From GCA-002731945 sp913047775 (lineage in GTDB: Bacteria > Pseudomonadota > Alphaproteobacteria > MED-G09), in contig CAJWUE010000066.1 of NCBI GenBank assembly GCA_913047775.1, positions 1 to 7,968 on the forward strand: a DNA stretch of 7,968 bases, given 5' to 3'. The notes below the pieces were generated by a model. That model searched no databases. It was not told where the DNA came from and worked only from the letters and a program-made list of their open reading frames with translations. The first letter of the stretch is position 1, and each line of letters begins with the position of its first letter. Below, one piece after another: positions 1-6,491 of this stretch. The position numbers and the translations under genes were made by a program.

Positions 1-1
1 A

Positions 2-433
2 ATCAATCCTGATAACGAAGCAGGACGATTAACTTTAATAACAAGATATGGCGCTAATAATGTAGCTAGTCATCTTCCAAAACTTATTCAAGCGGTAAAA
101 TCTGAAGGAAAAAATGTTGTTTGGTCCTGCGACCCTATGCATGGTAATACGGTAAAAGCTTCAAATGGCTACAAAACAAGGGTTCTAGATAAGATTCTTA
201 CCGAAGTTAAAGAATTTATTGATATTCACCAAGCCGAAGGAACACATGCAGGTGGAGTACATATTGAAATGACAGGACAAAACGTTACGGAATGTTTAGG
301 TGGAACTCAAGAAATATTTGAAGAAGATCTTTCCGACAGGTACCATACTCATTGTGATCCTAGATTGAATGCTAATCAAGCATTGGATTTGGCCTTTTTA
401 ATATCTGAACGTCTCAAAGAAATTCGAACTTAA
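2..433 (+). CDS. Class II 3-deoxy-7-phosphoheptulonate (DAHP) synthase, C-terminal part
   Basis: This is the last 143 codons of a gene that begins upstream of the window; the frame is open from position 2. DAHP synthase condenses phosphoenolpyruvate with erythrose 4-phosphate, the first committed step of the shikimate pathway, in the cytosol. The visible part matches the C-terminal third of the class II (plant/mycobacterial, AroG of M. tuberculosis) family and not the class I AroF/G/H type. It shows a TRYGANN stretch, CDPMHGNT, HIEMTGQNVTECLGG and CDPRLN. From family knowledge, the His of DPMHGNT (codon at 140-142), the Glu of HIEMTGQ and the Asp of CDPRLN are metal ligands, and all are present. 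The fourth ligand, a Cys, lies in the missing N-terminal part. The gene ends 6 bases from the stop of the convergent reductase gene. The family call is firm; any regulatory N-terminal extension cannot be judged. Confidence 0.95.
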   Translation: MNPDNEAGRLTLITRYGANNVASHLPKLIQAVKSEGKNVVWSCDPMHGNTVKASNGYKTRVLDKILTEVKEFIDIHQAEGTHAGGVHIEMTGQNVTECLGGTQEIFEEDLSDRYHTHCDPRLNANQALDLAFLISERLKEIRT

Positions 434-462
434 TATTTACTAATTATTCTCTAAAATATTAA
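430..462. terminator. AT-only inverted repeat between two convergent genes, possible weak bidirectional terminator
   Basis: TTAATATTT at 430-438 is the exact reverse complement of AAATATTAA at 454-462, giving a 9-bp stem with a 15-base loop. It covers the stop of the DAHP synthase gene and the last codons of the minus-strand reductase gene. Its position between two convergent stops suits a shared terminator. However, the stem has no G-C pairs and there is no clear U-tract, so in such AT-rich DNA it may be chance. Confidence 0.25.
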
Positions 463-1438
463 CGACCACTCTTCCCCTTACTTTTCCTGCAAGTATTTCT
501 TGAGCCAAGTTTGGTATATCCTCTAATGACGCATCAATAATCATCTCTTCAAGTTTTGCCGTATCAAGATCATTACTCAATCGTTCCCAAGCTCTTTCCC
601 GTTTATCCATAGGCGCCATAACTGAATCTATTCCTATTAGGGCAACTCCACGTAAAATAAACGGCATTACTGTTCCTGGAAGATCCATTCCTTGAGCTAA
701 ACCACAAGCTGATACTGCTCCACCATATTTAATTTGAGCTAGGGTATTAACCAGTGTTTGGCTTCCTACCGAATCAACAGCACCAGCCCAAATCTCCTTA
801 CCCAAAGGTCGTGAAGGTTCGGAAAGCTCAGATCTATCTATAACCGAAGCCGCTCCTAAACTAGTCAAATATTCCGTCTCATTTAGACGACCAGTCGATG
901 CTACTACCTGAAATCCTAATGTTGAAAGAATAGAAACAGCGACAGAGCCAACTCCTCCAGATGCTCCGGTTACAAGAATTTCTCCATCCTCTGGTTTTAT
1001 CCCCCAATCCTCGAGGCCTAAAATACATAACATTGCTGTATAACCCGCTGTTCCGATAGCCATAGCCTGCTTATTAGAAATGTTATCAGGAAGTTTTAAT
1101 AAGTGATCTGATTTTACTCTTGCCCTCTCAGAATATCCTCCAAAATGATTTTCGGATAAACCATAACCGTTTAGAACAACTCTATCTCCCTGAGAAAACT
1201 TTTCATCCTCCGAAGCTTTCACTATGCCACTAAAATCAATCCCCGCTATCATTGGAAAACTCCTCACTACCCCGGGAGCGCCAGTCAAAGCCAATCCGTC
1301 TTTATAGTTCAAAGAAGAATGAGTAACATCGACTAAAACATTTCCTTCCATTAACTCATCTTCTGAAATTTTAACGAAATTTACACTTTGTTCATCTTCT
1401 TTTTTATCTATCATTAGAGCTTGAAATTTATCTGTCAT
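440..1438 (-). CDS. acuI: Acrylyl-CoA reductase (NADPH), AcuI/YhdH-type MDR oxidoreductase
   Basis: A complete 332-residue medium-chain dehydrogenase/reductase of the zinc-free YhdH/AcuI group, close to the usual length of about 325-330. Known members reduce acryloyl-CoA to propionyl-CoA with NADPH; in marine bacteria this detoxifies acrylate released from dimethylsulfoniopropionate (DMSP) and serves 3-hydroxypropionate use. Family marks in order: SSLNYKDGLALTG (41-53), FPMIAGIDFSG (61-71), GYGLSENHFGG (91-101), a Rossmann VTGASGGVGS (156-165), STGR (181-184, likely NADPH phosphate contact), AGAVDSVG (219-225 region) and VMPFILRGV (257-265). The zinc-ligand cysteines of alcohol dehydrogenases are absent, as expected. 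The start is supported by AGGGAG six bases upstream on the minus strand. It lies 15 bases downstream of the dihydroorotase gene and is probably co-transcribed with it. Family placement is strong; the acrylyl-CoA substrate is inferred, since no other DMSP genes are visible here. Confidence 0.9.
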   Translation of the reverse strand: MTDKFQALMIDKKEDEQSVNFVKISEDELMEGNVLVDVTHSSLNYKDGLALTGAPGVVRSFPMIAGIDFSGIVKASEDEKFSQGDRVVLNGYGLSENHFGGYSERARVKSDHLLKLPDNISNKQAMAIGTAGYTAMLCILGLEDWGIKPEDGEILVTGASGGVGSVAVSILSTLGFQVVASTGRLNETEYLTSLGAASVIDRSELSEPSRPLGKEIWAGAVDSVGSQTLVNTLAQIKYGGAVSACGLAQGMDLPGTVMPFILRGVALIGIDSVMAPMDKRERAWERLSNDLDTAKLEEMIIDASLEDIPNLAQEILAGKVRGRVVVNILENN

Positions 1439-1444
1439 AGTTTT

Positions 1445-1450
1445 CTCCCT
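1445..1450 (-). promoter_or_regulatory. Ribosome binding site of the acrylyl-CoA reductase gene
   Basis: Read on the minus strand this is AGGGAG, six bases before the ATG at 1438. It lies in the 15-base gap after the dihydroorotase stop and settles the reductase start. Confidence 0.7.
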
Positions 1451-1453
1451 GGA

Positions 1454-2767
1454 TTACCTCTCGAAACTCATAGGTTTCCCTATAGGGTCAATAATTTTTC
1501 CTTCATTCATGACAAGATGTCCTCTTATAATGGTCATTACTGGCCACCCTTTAATAGACATACCCTCATAAGGAGTCCAGCCACATTTGCTTGCAATCCA
1601 ATCATTGGTAATCTTTTTTTTCATAGATAAATCGATAACCGTAAAATCAGCATCACAACCTATCTCTATTCTCCCTTTATTTTTGATACCAAAAAGAACA
1701 GAAGGATTGTAACTTGTCAGTTCTATAAACCTCTCAAGGGAAAGCTTTCCCTTCGCTACATGGTTCAACATTACTGGAACAAGCGTTTGTACTCCAGGCA
1801 TACCGGATGGTGAGAGTGGATAATTTTTATTTTTTTCTTCTTTAGTGTGGGGAGCATGATCCGAACCTATAATATCGGCAATACCTTCATTTATCGCTTC
1901 CCATAATCTGTCTTGATGTTTTTTTGATCTTATAGGTGGATTCATTTGAGCATAACTACCAAGACGATCATAACAATCAGGAGAATGCAATGTTAAATGC
2001 TGGGGAGTAATTTCAACAGATACGTTTTTCTTATGCTCCGACAAAAAATTGATCTCTTCCTCTGTTGTTACATGTAAAACATGAACTTTTTTATTATATT
2101 TTTCTGCTATCGAAACAAGTTTTTGAGTTGCAATTAGTGAAGATAACTTATCTCGCCAAATTTCATGTGTATGTACTTTGCCTTCTTCTTGAAATTTTTC
2201 CCTTTCCAAAAGTCTTGACTGATCTTCACAATGAAAAGATGCACGATAATTAATCTTAGAGACAATCTTATCTAAGTCTTCTTCTTTTGCGACAAGAAGT
2301 GAACCCGTGCTTGCTCCCATAAATACCTTAACACCGCAGCAACCATTTATTTTTTCATAAGAAGGAAGATTGTCTGCATTATCTTCGGTTCCTCCTGCAT
2401 AAAAAGCATAATCACAAAAGGCTCTATTTGAAGCCCTATTAAATTTATCCATCAAAGCGTCTTCATCGGTAGTTGAAGGATCGGTATTTGGCATCTCGAA
2501 AACACCTGTTATTCCTCCGAGGATTGCACTTTTTGTTCCCGTGTATAAATCTTCCTTATGTTCTAATCCAGGTTCTCTAAAATGCACCTGTGTATCTATA
2601 ACGCCTGGAATGAGACATAATCCCTTTAAATCAATATTTTCTTTTGCCTCAGATTCTTTTAAATCCCCAATTTCAACAATTTTCTCGTCTTTAACGGCTA
2701 TATCACCATTAAATCTCTTTGTGTGAGTGACAATCTGCGCATCCTTGAAGATAATATCAAATGACAT
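1454..2767 (-). CDS. pyrC: Dihydroorotase, class I-type amidohydrolase (PyrC-like) with Gln in place of the first metal-site His
   Basis: A complete 437-residue cyclic amidohydrolase of the dihydroorotase/allantoinase/hydantoinase superfamily. Dihydroorotase interconverts N-carbamoyl-aspartate and dihydroorotate, step three of pyrimidine synthesis. Visible landmarks are DTQVHFREPG (58-67), FEMPNT (90-95), the lysine expected to be carbamylated K147 in VKVFMGASTG, metal-site histidines H179 (FHCED) and H232 (VLHVTT), NPPIR (276-280) and the catalytic aspartate D303 in GSDHAPH. A composite-domain tail follows, with DADFTVID (372-379). The usual HxH pair that opens the metal site reads Q60-V-H62; I recall this variant in many alphaproteobacterial dihydroorotases, so it is probably a subfamily trait. 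The gene heads a two-gene minus-strand unit with the reductase. A perfect TATAAT lies just upstream, and AAGG lies about 10 bases before the ATG. Allantoinase or another cyclic amidohydrolase is the main alternative; no purine-degradation genes are nearby. Confidence 0.85.
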   Translation of the reverse strand: MSFDIIFKDAQIVTHTKRFNGDIAVKDEKIVEIGDLKESEAKENIDLKGLCLIPGVIDTQVHFREPGLEHKEDLYTGTKSAILGGITGVFEMPNTDPSTTDEDALMDKFNRASNRAFCDYAFYAGGTEDNADNLPSYEKINGCCGVKVFMGASTGSLLVAKEEDLDKIVSKINYRASFHCEDQSRLLEREKFQEEGKVHTHEIWRDKLSSLIATQKLVSIAEKYNKKVHVLHVTTEEEINFLSEHKKNVSVEITPQHLTLHSPDCYDRLGSYAQMNPPIRSKKHQDRLWEAINEGIADIIGSDHAPHTKEEKNKNYPLSPSGMPGVQTLVPVMLNHVAKGKLSLERFIELTSYNPSVLFGIKNKGRIEIGCDADFTVIDLSMKKKITNDWIASKCGWTPYEGMSIKGWPVMTIIRGHLVMNEGKIIDPIGKPMSFER

Positions 2768-2795
2768 TGTAACGCTTACCTTTATTAATTATATT
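2767..2795 (+). promoter_or_regulatory. Candidate promoter for the ygfZ-tag-fabH-like unit
   Basis: TTGTAA at 2767-2772 (four of six to the -35 consensus) is followed after 17 bases by TATATT at 2790-2795 (five of six to the -10 consensus). Transcription would begin near 2802, leaving a leader of about 28 bases before the ATG at 2830. It overlaps the minus-strand -10 candidate, so the two directions could compete for polymerase. Pattern match only. Confidence 0.4.
2788..2793 (-). promoter_or_regulatory. Candidate -10 element for the dihydroorotase-reductase unit
   Basis: On the minus strand this reads TATAAT, identical to the sigma-70 -10 consensus, about 20 bases before the dihydroorotase ATG. 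The expected -35 position (about 2811-2816, reading TTTTTA) is poor. The implied leader would be only about 10-15 bases, still enough for the AAGG before the start. In AT-rich DNA such matches arise by chance, so this rests mainly on its place in a divergent intergenic region. Confidence 0.4.
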
Positions 2796-2829
2796 AATCT
2801 TATTGTACCTTAAAAAAGTTAAAATCCTT

Positions 2830-3639
2830 ATGGAAAATAAGATTATACATTTAAAAGACCGGTCTGTTATCTCTATTCAAGGAGAAGATTCTGAAGAATT
2901 TTTAAAGTCGATTGTAACTTGTAACTTAGATCTTCAGGACCAGAACTCTCTTTCTGGTGCTCTATTAAGTCCACAAGGTAAGCTTATAAATAATTTTATA
3001 GTCTTTAAAAAGGATCATAAATTCTTAATTGATATCCATAAAAGCTCTACAGAAGAGTTTCTAAAAAAATTGTCCATATATAAATTGAAATCGAAAGTTC
3101 TAATTGAAGAAGAAAATGAGTTGTCAGTTTTTGTGAGCTTGGAAAAACCTTATAAAGATTTTCAACCAGACCCTAGAAGTAAAGAATTAGGATGGAGAGG
3201 AGTAGGTAAAATCAAAAACATTTCTTCAGAAGAAATGAAAAAATACGAAAAGAAAAGACTATCACTCGGTATTGTCGAAGAGGGAAAAGATATCAAATCA
3301 GGAGAATATTTTCCTATAGAAATGAACTTAGATTACTGCAATTCTATTGATTTTTATAAGGGCTGTTTTGTTGGTCAAGAAGTTACTTCAAGAATGCAAC
3401 GTAGAGGGAAAGTAAAGAAGAGAGTTTTTCCTTTTAGGACAGAAAATACATTAACTAGCCAAGATGATATAATTTTTATAGAAAAAAAAGTGGGAACTGT
3501 TATCAAAACCATTGATGATATTGGTATTGCTCTAGTAAGAATTGAAGTTATAGAAGACTTAATTTCTCAATCAGAAAAAATAATTATTGGAAATAATCCC
3601 TGTAAAATGGAATTTTTTTATCCGCAAGGTTACTTATAA
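2830..3639 (+). CDS. ygfZ: YgfZ/GcvT-like folate-binding protein (Fe-S cluster maintenance)
   Basis: A 269-residue protein of the YgfZ family, paralogous to the glycine-cleavage T protein. E. coli YgfZ binds tetrahydrofolate and supports assembly or repair of certain iron-sulfur enzymes such as MiaB; it acts in the cytosol. The defining signature KGCFVGQE is at 177-184 with the conserved Cys179, followed by a basic RMQRRGKVKKRV stretch (188-199). Upstream are an N-terminal GED..EFL..IVT segment (18-30), LLSPQGKLI (45-53), DPR...LGWR (114-123) and FPIEMNLDY (161-169). The frame extends to a TTG at 2803, but I prefer the ATG at 2830: family members start a few residues before the L..R.VI.I.G.D segment, and the candidate promoter would start transcripts near 2802. 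Neither start has a clear Shine-Dalgarno sequence. It is the first gene of a plus-strand run, and tag follows with no gap. The NadA gene downstream encodes a likely Fe-S protein, but a link is speculation. Confidence 0.9.
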   Translation: MENKIIHLKDRSVISIQGEDSEEFLKSIVTCNLDLQDQNSLSGALLSPQGKLINNFIVFKKDHKFLIDIHKSSTEEFLKKLSIYKLKSKVLIEEENELSVFVSLEKPYKDFQPDPRSKELGWRGVGKIKNISSEEMKKYEKKRLSLGIVEEGKDIKSGEYFPIEMNLDYCNSIDFYKGCFVGQEVTSRMQRRGKVKKRVFPFRTENTLTSQDDIIFIEKKVGTVIKTIDDIGIALVRIEVIEDLISQSEKIIIGNNPCKMEFFYPQGYL

Positions 3640-4221
3640 ATGAGTAACCCTAGAGAAGGTTACTGCAGTTGGTCCAATTCAAGTAAGAAATATCAAATCT
3701 ATCATGATAACGAATGGGGGCTTTCTGAGTATAACGATAAAAAATTGTGGGAAATGTTTGTGCTTGAAGGATTTCAAGCAGGTCTAAGCTGGATAACAAT
3801 CCTTAATAAGAGGGAGAATTTTAGAGAAGCCTTTGATAACTTTGACCCTAAAAAAATATCTAATTATGGCTTAATAGACATCGAAAGACTTTTAAAAAAT
3901 AAAGGAATTGTTAGAAGTAGAATAAAGATTAATGCAACAATCAACAATTCAAAATTATATAATCAAATTTTCTCCAAAAATGGTAGTTTCTCGGACTTTC
4001 TTTGGTATTTTGTTGATGGAAAACCTATCATAAATCATGTTAAAAGTTTATCGGATATACAAAGTCAGACTGAACTTTCAATTATGATTTCAAAAGAATT
4101 TAAGAGATTAGGTTTTAAATTTTGTGGTCCAACAATCATGTATGCATTTATGCAAGCGGTTGGAATTGTTAATGATCACATCACCACCTGTCCGCGTTAT
4201 TTCGAGTGCCAAAAAGGTTAA
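3640..4221 (+). CDS. tag: DNA-3-methyladenine glycosylase I
   Basis: A complete 193-residue enzyme, near the 187 residues of E. coli Tag. It removes 3-methyladenine from alkylated DNA, starting base excision repair. The zinc-binding snap of the family is intact: Cys9 in YCSW, His22 in YHDNEWG, and His180 and Cys184 in NDHITTC, with the same four-residue spacing as E. coli His175 and Cys179. The base pocket is also recognisable: Tyr21, Glu43 (in LEGFQAGLSW, matching E. coli Glu38) and Trp51. The ATG begins at the base right after the ygfZ TAA stop, and AAGG inside the ygfZ end lies 10 bases upstream, so translation is probably coupled. No Ada-like regulator or alkylation-response site is visible, so expression is likely constitutive with ygfZ. 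Confidence 0.96.
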   Translation: MSNPREGYCSWSNSSKKYQIYHDNEWGLSEYNDKKLWEMFVLEGFQAGLSWITILNKRENFREAFDNFDPKKISNYGLIDIERLLKNKGIVRSRIKINATINNSKLYNQIFSKNGSFSDFLWYFVDGKPIINHVKSLSDIQSQTELSIMISKEFKRLGFKFCGPTIMYAFMQAVGIVNDHITTCPRYFECQKG

Positions 4222-4251
4222 CATAAAAGAATTTTCTGTTAGTATTTTTTT

Positions 4252-4258
4252 AAGGGAG
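4252..4258 (+). promoter_or_regulatory. Ribosome binding site deciding a TTG start
   Basis: AAGGGAG lies seven bases before the TTG at 4266. It is the strongest Shine-Dalgarno match in the plus-strand run and supports this non-ATG start for the ketoacyl synthase. No ATG lies nearby in frame, and the typical N-terminal I.GTG segment follows at once. Confidence 0.7.
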
Positions 4259-4265
4259 ATTAATC

Positions 4266-5387
4266 TTGAGAAACATAGCAATAAGTGGAACAGGAGTGTT
4301 TACACCAGAAGAATCTATAACCAACGCCGAACTCGTTAAATCATATAATGAGTACGCAAAAAAATTTAACGAAATAAATAAAGATAAAATTGATGCAAAT
4401 GAAATAGATTTCCTTGAATCTTCTAATGAAGAATTCATTTTTAATGCATCGGGAATTGAAAAAAGATATGTGGTTAATAAATCAGGAATATTAGACCCAG
4501 ACATCATGCATCCAATAATTAGAAAAAGAACTAATGATGAACCATCCATACTGGCTGAAATGTCAATAAAAGCTTCAAGAATAGCAATGAAGGAAGCAAA
4601 TAAAACTCCTAATGATATCGACGCGGTAATTACCGCATGTTCTAATCTTGAAAGGGCCTACCCAGCAATAGCAATTGAAGTTCAAAATTTACTTGGAATT
4701 AATGGTTTTGCATTTGATATGAATGTTGCCTGTTCGTCTGCAACTTTTGGGATACAAGCCGCAGCTGACATGATTAAATCTGGGAGTGCAGATTGTATTT
4801 TAGTGGTTGATCCAGAGATATGTTCTGGACACCTGGATTTTAAAGATAGGGATTGTCATTTTATTTTTGGAGATGTTTGTACGGCAGTCATTCTTGAAAA
4901 ACAAGCAAATAACCTATCAAAAAATGCTTTTGAAATCATATCTACTAAATGTGTTACTCAGTTTTCAAATAACATAAGAAATAATTTCGGTTTTCTTAAT
5001 TCGGCAAAAGATACGAAGCCAATAGACAGAGACCTTTTGTTTGTCCAGGAAGGAAGAAAAGTTTTTAAAGAGGTTGTTCCATTGGTTAGTCAACTAATTC
5101 TTAAACACATAGAAGATGAAGATATTGAAGTAGAAGAAATCAGAAGATTATGGCTTCATCAAGCAAACAAAAGTATGAATGATCTTATAGGGAAGAAAGT
5201 ATTAGGAAGGCAACCTGATATTAAAGAACAACCTAATATATTAAAAGATTACGCGAATACGTCCTCTGCAGGTTCAATAATCGCATTTTCGCAATTTAAT
5301 TCCGACTTGGAATCTGGTGATATTGGAGTTTTATGCTCATTCGGTGCGGGTTACTCAGCAGGTAGTATAATCCTGAAAAAAAACTGA
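4266..5387 (+). CDS. Beta-ketoacyl-ACP synthase III family protein (long FabH-like, thiolase fold)
   Basis: A complete 373-residue condensing enzyme with a TTG start. FabH-type enzymes join an acyl-CoA primer to malonyl-ACP to begin fatty acid chains. The FabH Cys-His-Asn triad is present: Cys156 in NVACSSATFG, His298 in WLHQAN and Asn331 in NTSSAGS. The C-terminal glycine-rich CSFGAGYSAGS (357-367) is also typical. It is about 55 residues longer than canonical FabH (about 317). The extra length includes a charged helical stretch near 27-57 and a segment around 72-92 (DPDIMHP..RKRTNDE), and it carries CSGHLDFKDRD (186-196) and NNIRNNFGFLN (235-245). I recognise this as the group containing Pseudomonas aeruginosa PA3286, reported to condense medium-chain acyl-CoA from beta-oxidation with malonyl-ACP. 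The primer here is therefore inferred to be longer than acetyl-CoA. The gene follows tag by 44 bases with no terminator hairpin, so read-through is likely. The family is certain, the substrate is not, and I give no symbol. Confidence 0.88.
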   Translation: MRNIAISGTGVFTPEESITNAELVKSYNEYAKKFNEINKDKIDANEIDFLESSNEEFIFNASGIEKRYVVNKSGILDPDIMHPIIRKRTNDEPSILAEMSIKASRIAMKEANKTPNDIDAVITACSNLERAYPAIAIEVQNLLGINGFAFDMNVACSSATFGIQAAADMIKSGSADCILVVDPEICSGHLDFKDRDCHFIFGDVCTAVILEKQANNLSKNAFEIISTKCVTQFSNNIRNNFGFLNSAKDTKPIDRDLLFVQEGRKVFKEVVPLVSQLILKHIEDEDIEVEEIRRLWLHQANKSMNDLIGKKVLGRQPDIKEQPNILKDYANTSSAGSIIAFSQFNSDLESGDIGVLCSFGAGYSAGSIILKKN

Positions 5388-5411
5388 AGTTGGAAGTATT
5401 TTTTGTATAAT
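5384..5411 (+). promoter_or_regulatory. Candidate promoter for the nadA-nadC operon
   Basis: A perfect TATAAT is at 5406-5411 in the 45-base gap before nadA. The best -35 at proper spacing is weak (CTGAAG, 5384-5389, 16-base spacer) and overlaps the stop of the preceding gene. Transcription would start near 5418, leaving about 15 bases of leader, which would leave out the GAGG at 5414-5417. If the promoter is real, nadA translation would not use that Shine-Dalgarno sequence. No NadR- or NrtR-like operator palindrome is evident. Confidence 0.45.
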
Positions 5412-5432
5412 TAGAGGATTAATTTTTTTATC

Positions 5433-6491
5433 GTGGCAGATATGGATAAAGAGTTAAACAGGGATTTTACAAGTAAGACTGCTAATCAGGTCTTAGAAGA
5501 AATGAATATCAGTTGGTCGTCAGACCTTGGGAACTCATCTCGGCATCTCTATGAGAAAGTATCGAGAGTCGTTCCTGAAATTGAGTGGCCATTCTTCGCT
5601 CCATATATAGAAGCTATAAATATACTTAAGAAGGAAATGAAGGCGGCAATTCTTGCCCATAATTATCAAACCCCTGAAATATTCCATTGCATTAGTGATG
5701 TAAGAGGAGACTCATTACAATTAGCTAAAGAAGCTTCTAAAGTTGAAAGCGAAATTATTTTACAATGTGGTGTTCATTTTATGGCTGAAACATCAAAATT
5801 ACTAAATATGAACAAAATGGTTTTAATTCCTAGCCTTCGAGCTGGTTGTTCTCTTGCCTCCTCAATTACAGGTAAAGATGTGAGACAGTTAAAAGAAGAC
5901 AATCCCGGTATACCAGTTGTAACCTACTTGAATACCTCTGCAGAGGTTAAGGCTGAATCGGACATCTGTTGCACATCCTCAAATGCCGTTGATATAGTCA
6001 ATTCCTTTGATTCAGAAAAAGTAATTTTTATTCCAGATGAATATTTAGCTTTAAACGTAGCCAAAGAAACCAAAAAAGAGATTATTCTTTGGAAAGGAAG
6101 ATGCGAGGTGCATGAAGAATTCACTCCAGAGGAAATTCGTGAATTTAGAATAAATGAACCGGGCGTTCAGGTAATTGCTCATCCGGAATGCTCTCCAAGC
6201 GTAATAGCGGAGTCAGATTATTCTGGTTCAACTTCCGCTATGATAAATTGGGTTAGAAAAAATCAGCCCGAGAAGGTTTTGATGGTCACAGAATGCTCTA
6301 TGAGCGATAATGTTTCTATAGAAAACCCCAATGTAGACTTCGTTAGGCCATGTAATTTGTGCCCTCACATGAAACAAATTACTTTAGAAAATATCTTAGA
6401 GTCTCTTTGGAATAAGCAATATGAGATAAATATAGATAAAGACACAGCTGAAAGGGCCCTACAATCCGTTAATAATATGATAAAACTATGA
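5433..6491 (+). CDS. nadA: Quinolinate synthase
   Basis: A complete 352-residue NadA. It condenses iminoaspartate with dihydroxyacetone phosphate to give quinolinate, the second step of de novo NAD synthesis, using an oxygen-sensitive [4Fe-4S] cluster. Recognisable parts in order are ILAHNYQTPEI (73-83), GDSLQLAKEA (92-101), HFMAETSKLL (115-124), AGCSLASS (137-144), TYLNTSAEVKAESD (164-177), GRCEVHEEF (222-230), HPECSP (250-255), GSTSAM (265-270) and PCNLCPHMK (306-314). The three cluster ligands are likely Cys139, Cys224 and one of Cys307/Cys310. The subtype with the CNLCPHMK tail and SDICCTSSNAV resembles alphaproteobacterial NadA more than the E. coli form. The start is taken as GTG at 5433, with an in-frame ATG three codons later (5442) as alternative; GAGG at 5414-5417 sits rather far from both. 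Its stop overlaps the nadC start as ATGA. nadB is not adjacent. Confidence 0.97.
   Translation: MADMDKELNRDFTSKTANQVLEEMNISWSSDLGNSSRHLYEKVSRVVPEIEWPFFAPYIEAINILKKEMKAAILAHNYQTPEIFHCISDVRGDSLQLAKEASKVESEIILQCGVHFMAETSKLLNMNKMVLIPSLRAGCSLASSITGKDVRQLKEDNPGIPVVTYLNTSAEVKAESDICCTSSNAVDIVNSFDSEKVIFIPDEYLALNVAKETKKEIILWKGRCEVHEEFTPEEIREFRINEPGVQVIAHPECSPSVIAESDYSGSTSAMINWVRKNQPEKVLMVTECSMSDNVSIENPNVDFVRPCNLCPHMKQITLENILESLWNKQYEINIDKDTAERALQSVNNMIKL

Noticed and set aside
1421..1630. Plus-strand open frame of 69 codons opposite the end of the dihydroorotase gene and start of the reductase gene
   Set aside because: It lies antisense to two well-supported genes, its protein has no recognisable family, and no ribosome binding site is evident.
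2803..2829. Upstream TTG start for ygfZ adding nine residues
   Set aside because: There is no ribosome binding site, the predicted transcription start is at about the same place, and family N-termini fit the ATG at 2830 better.
4222..4265. Gap between tag and the FabH-like gene as a possible terminator or promoter
   Set aside because: It has a T-run but no stem before it, and no convincing -35/-10 pair; only the ribosome binding site at 4252-4258 is supported.
4250..4549. Minus-strand open frame of 99 codons with a hydrophobic start
   Set aside because: It is the reverse of the FabH-like gene's N-terminal region; the hydrophobic residues reflect AT-rich codons read backwards.
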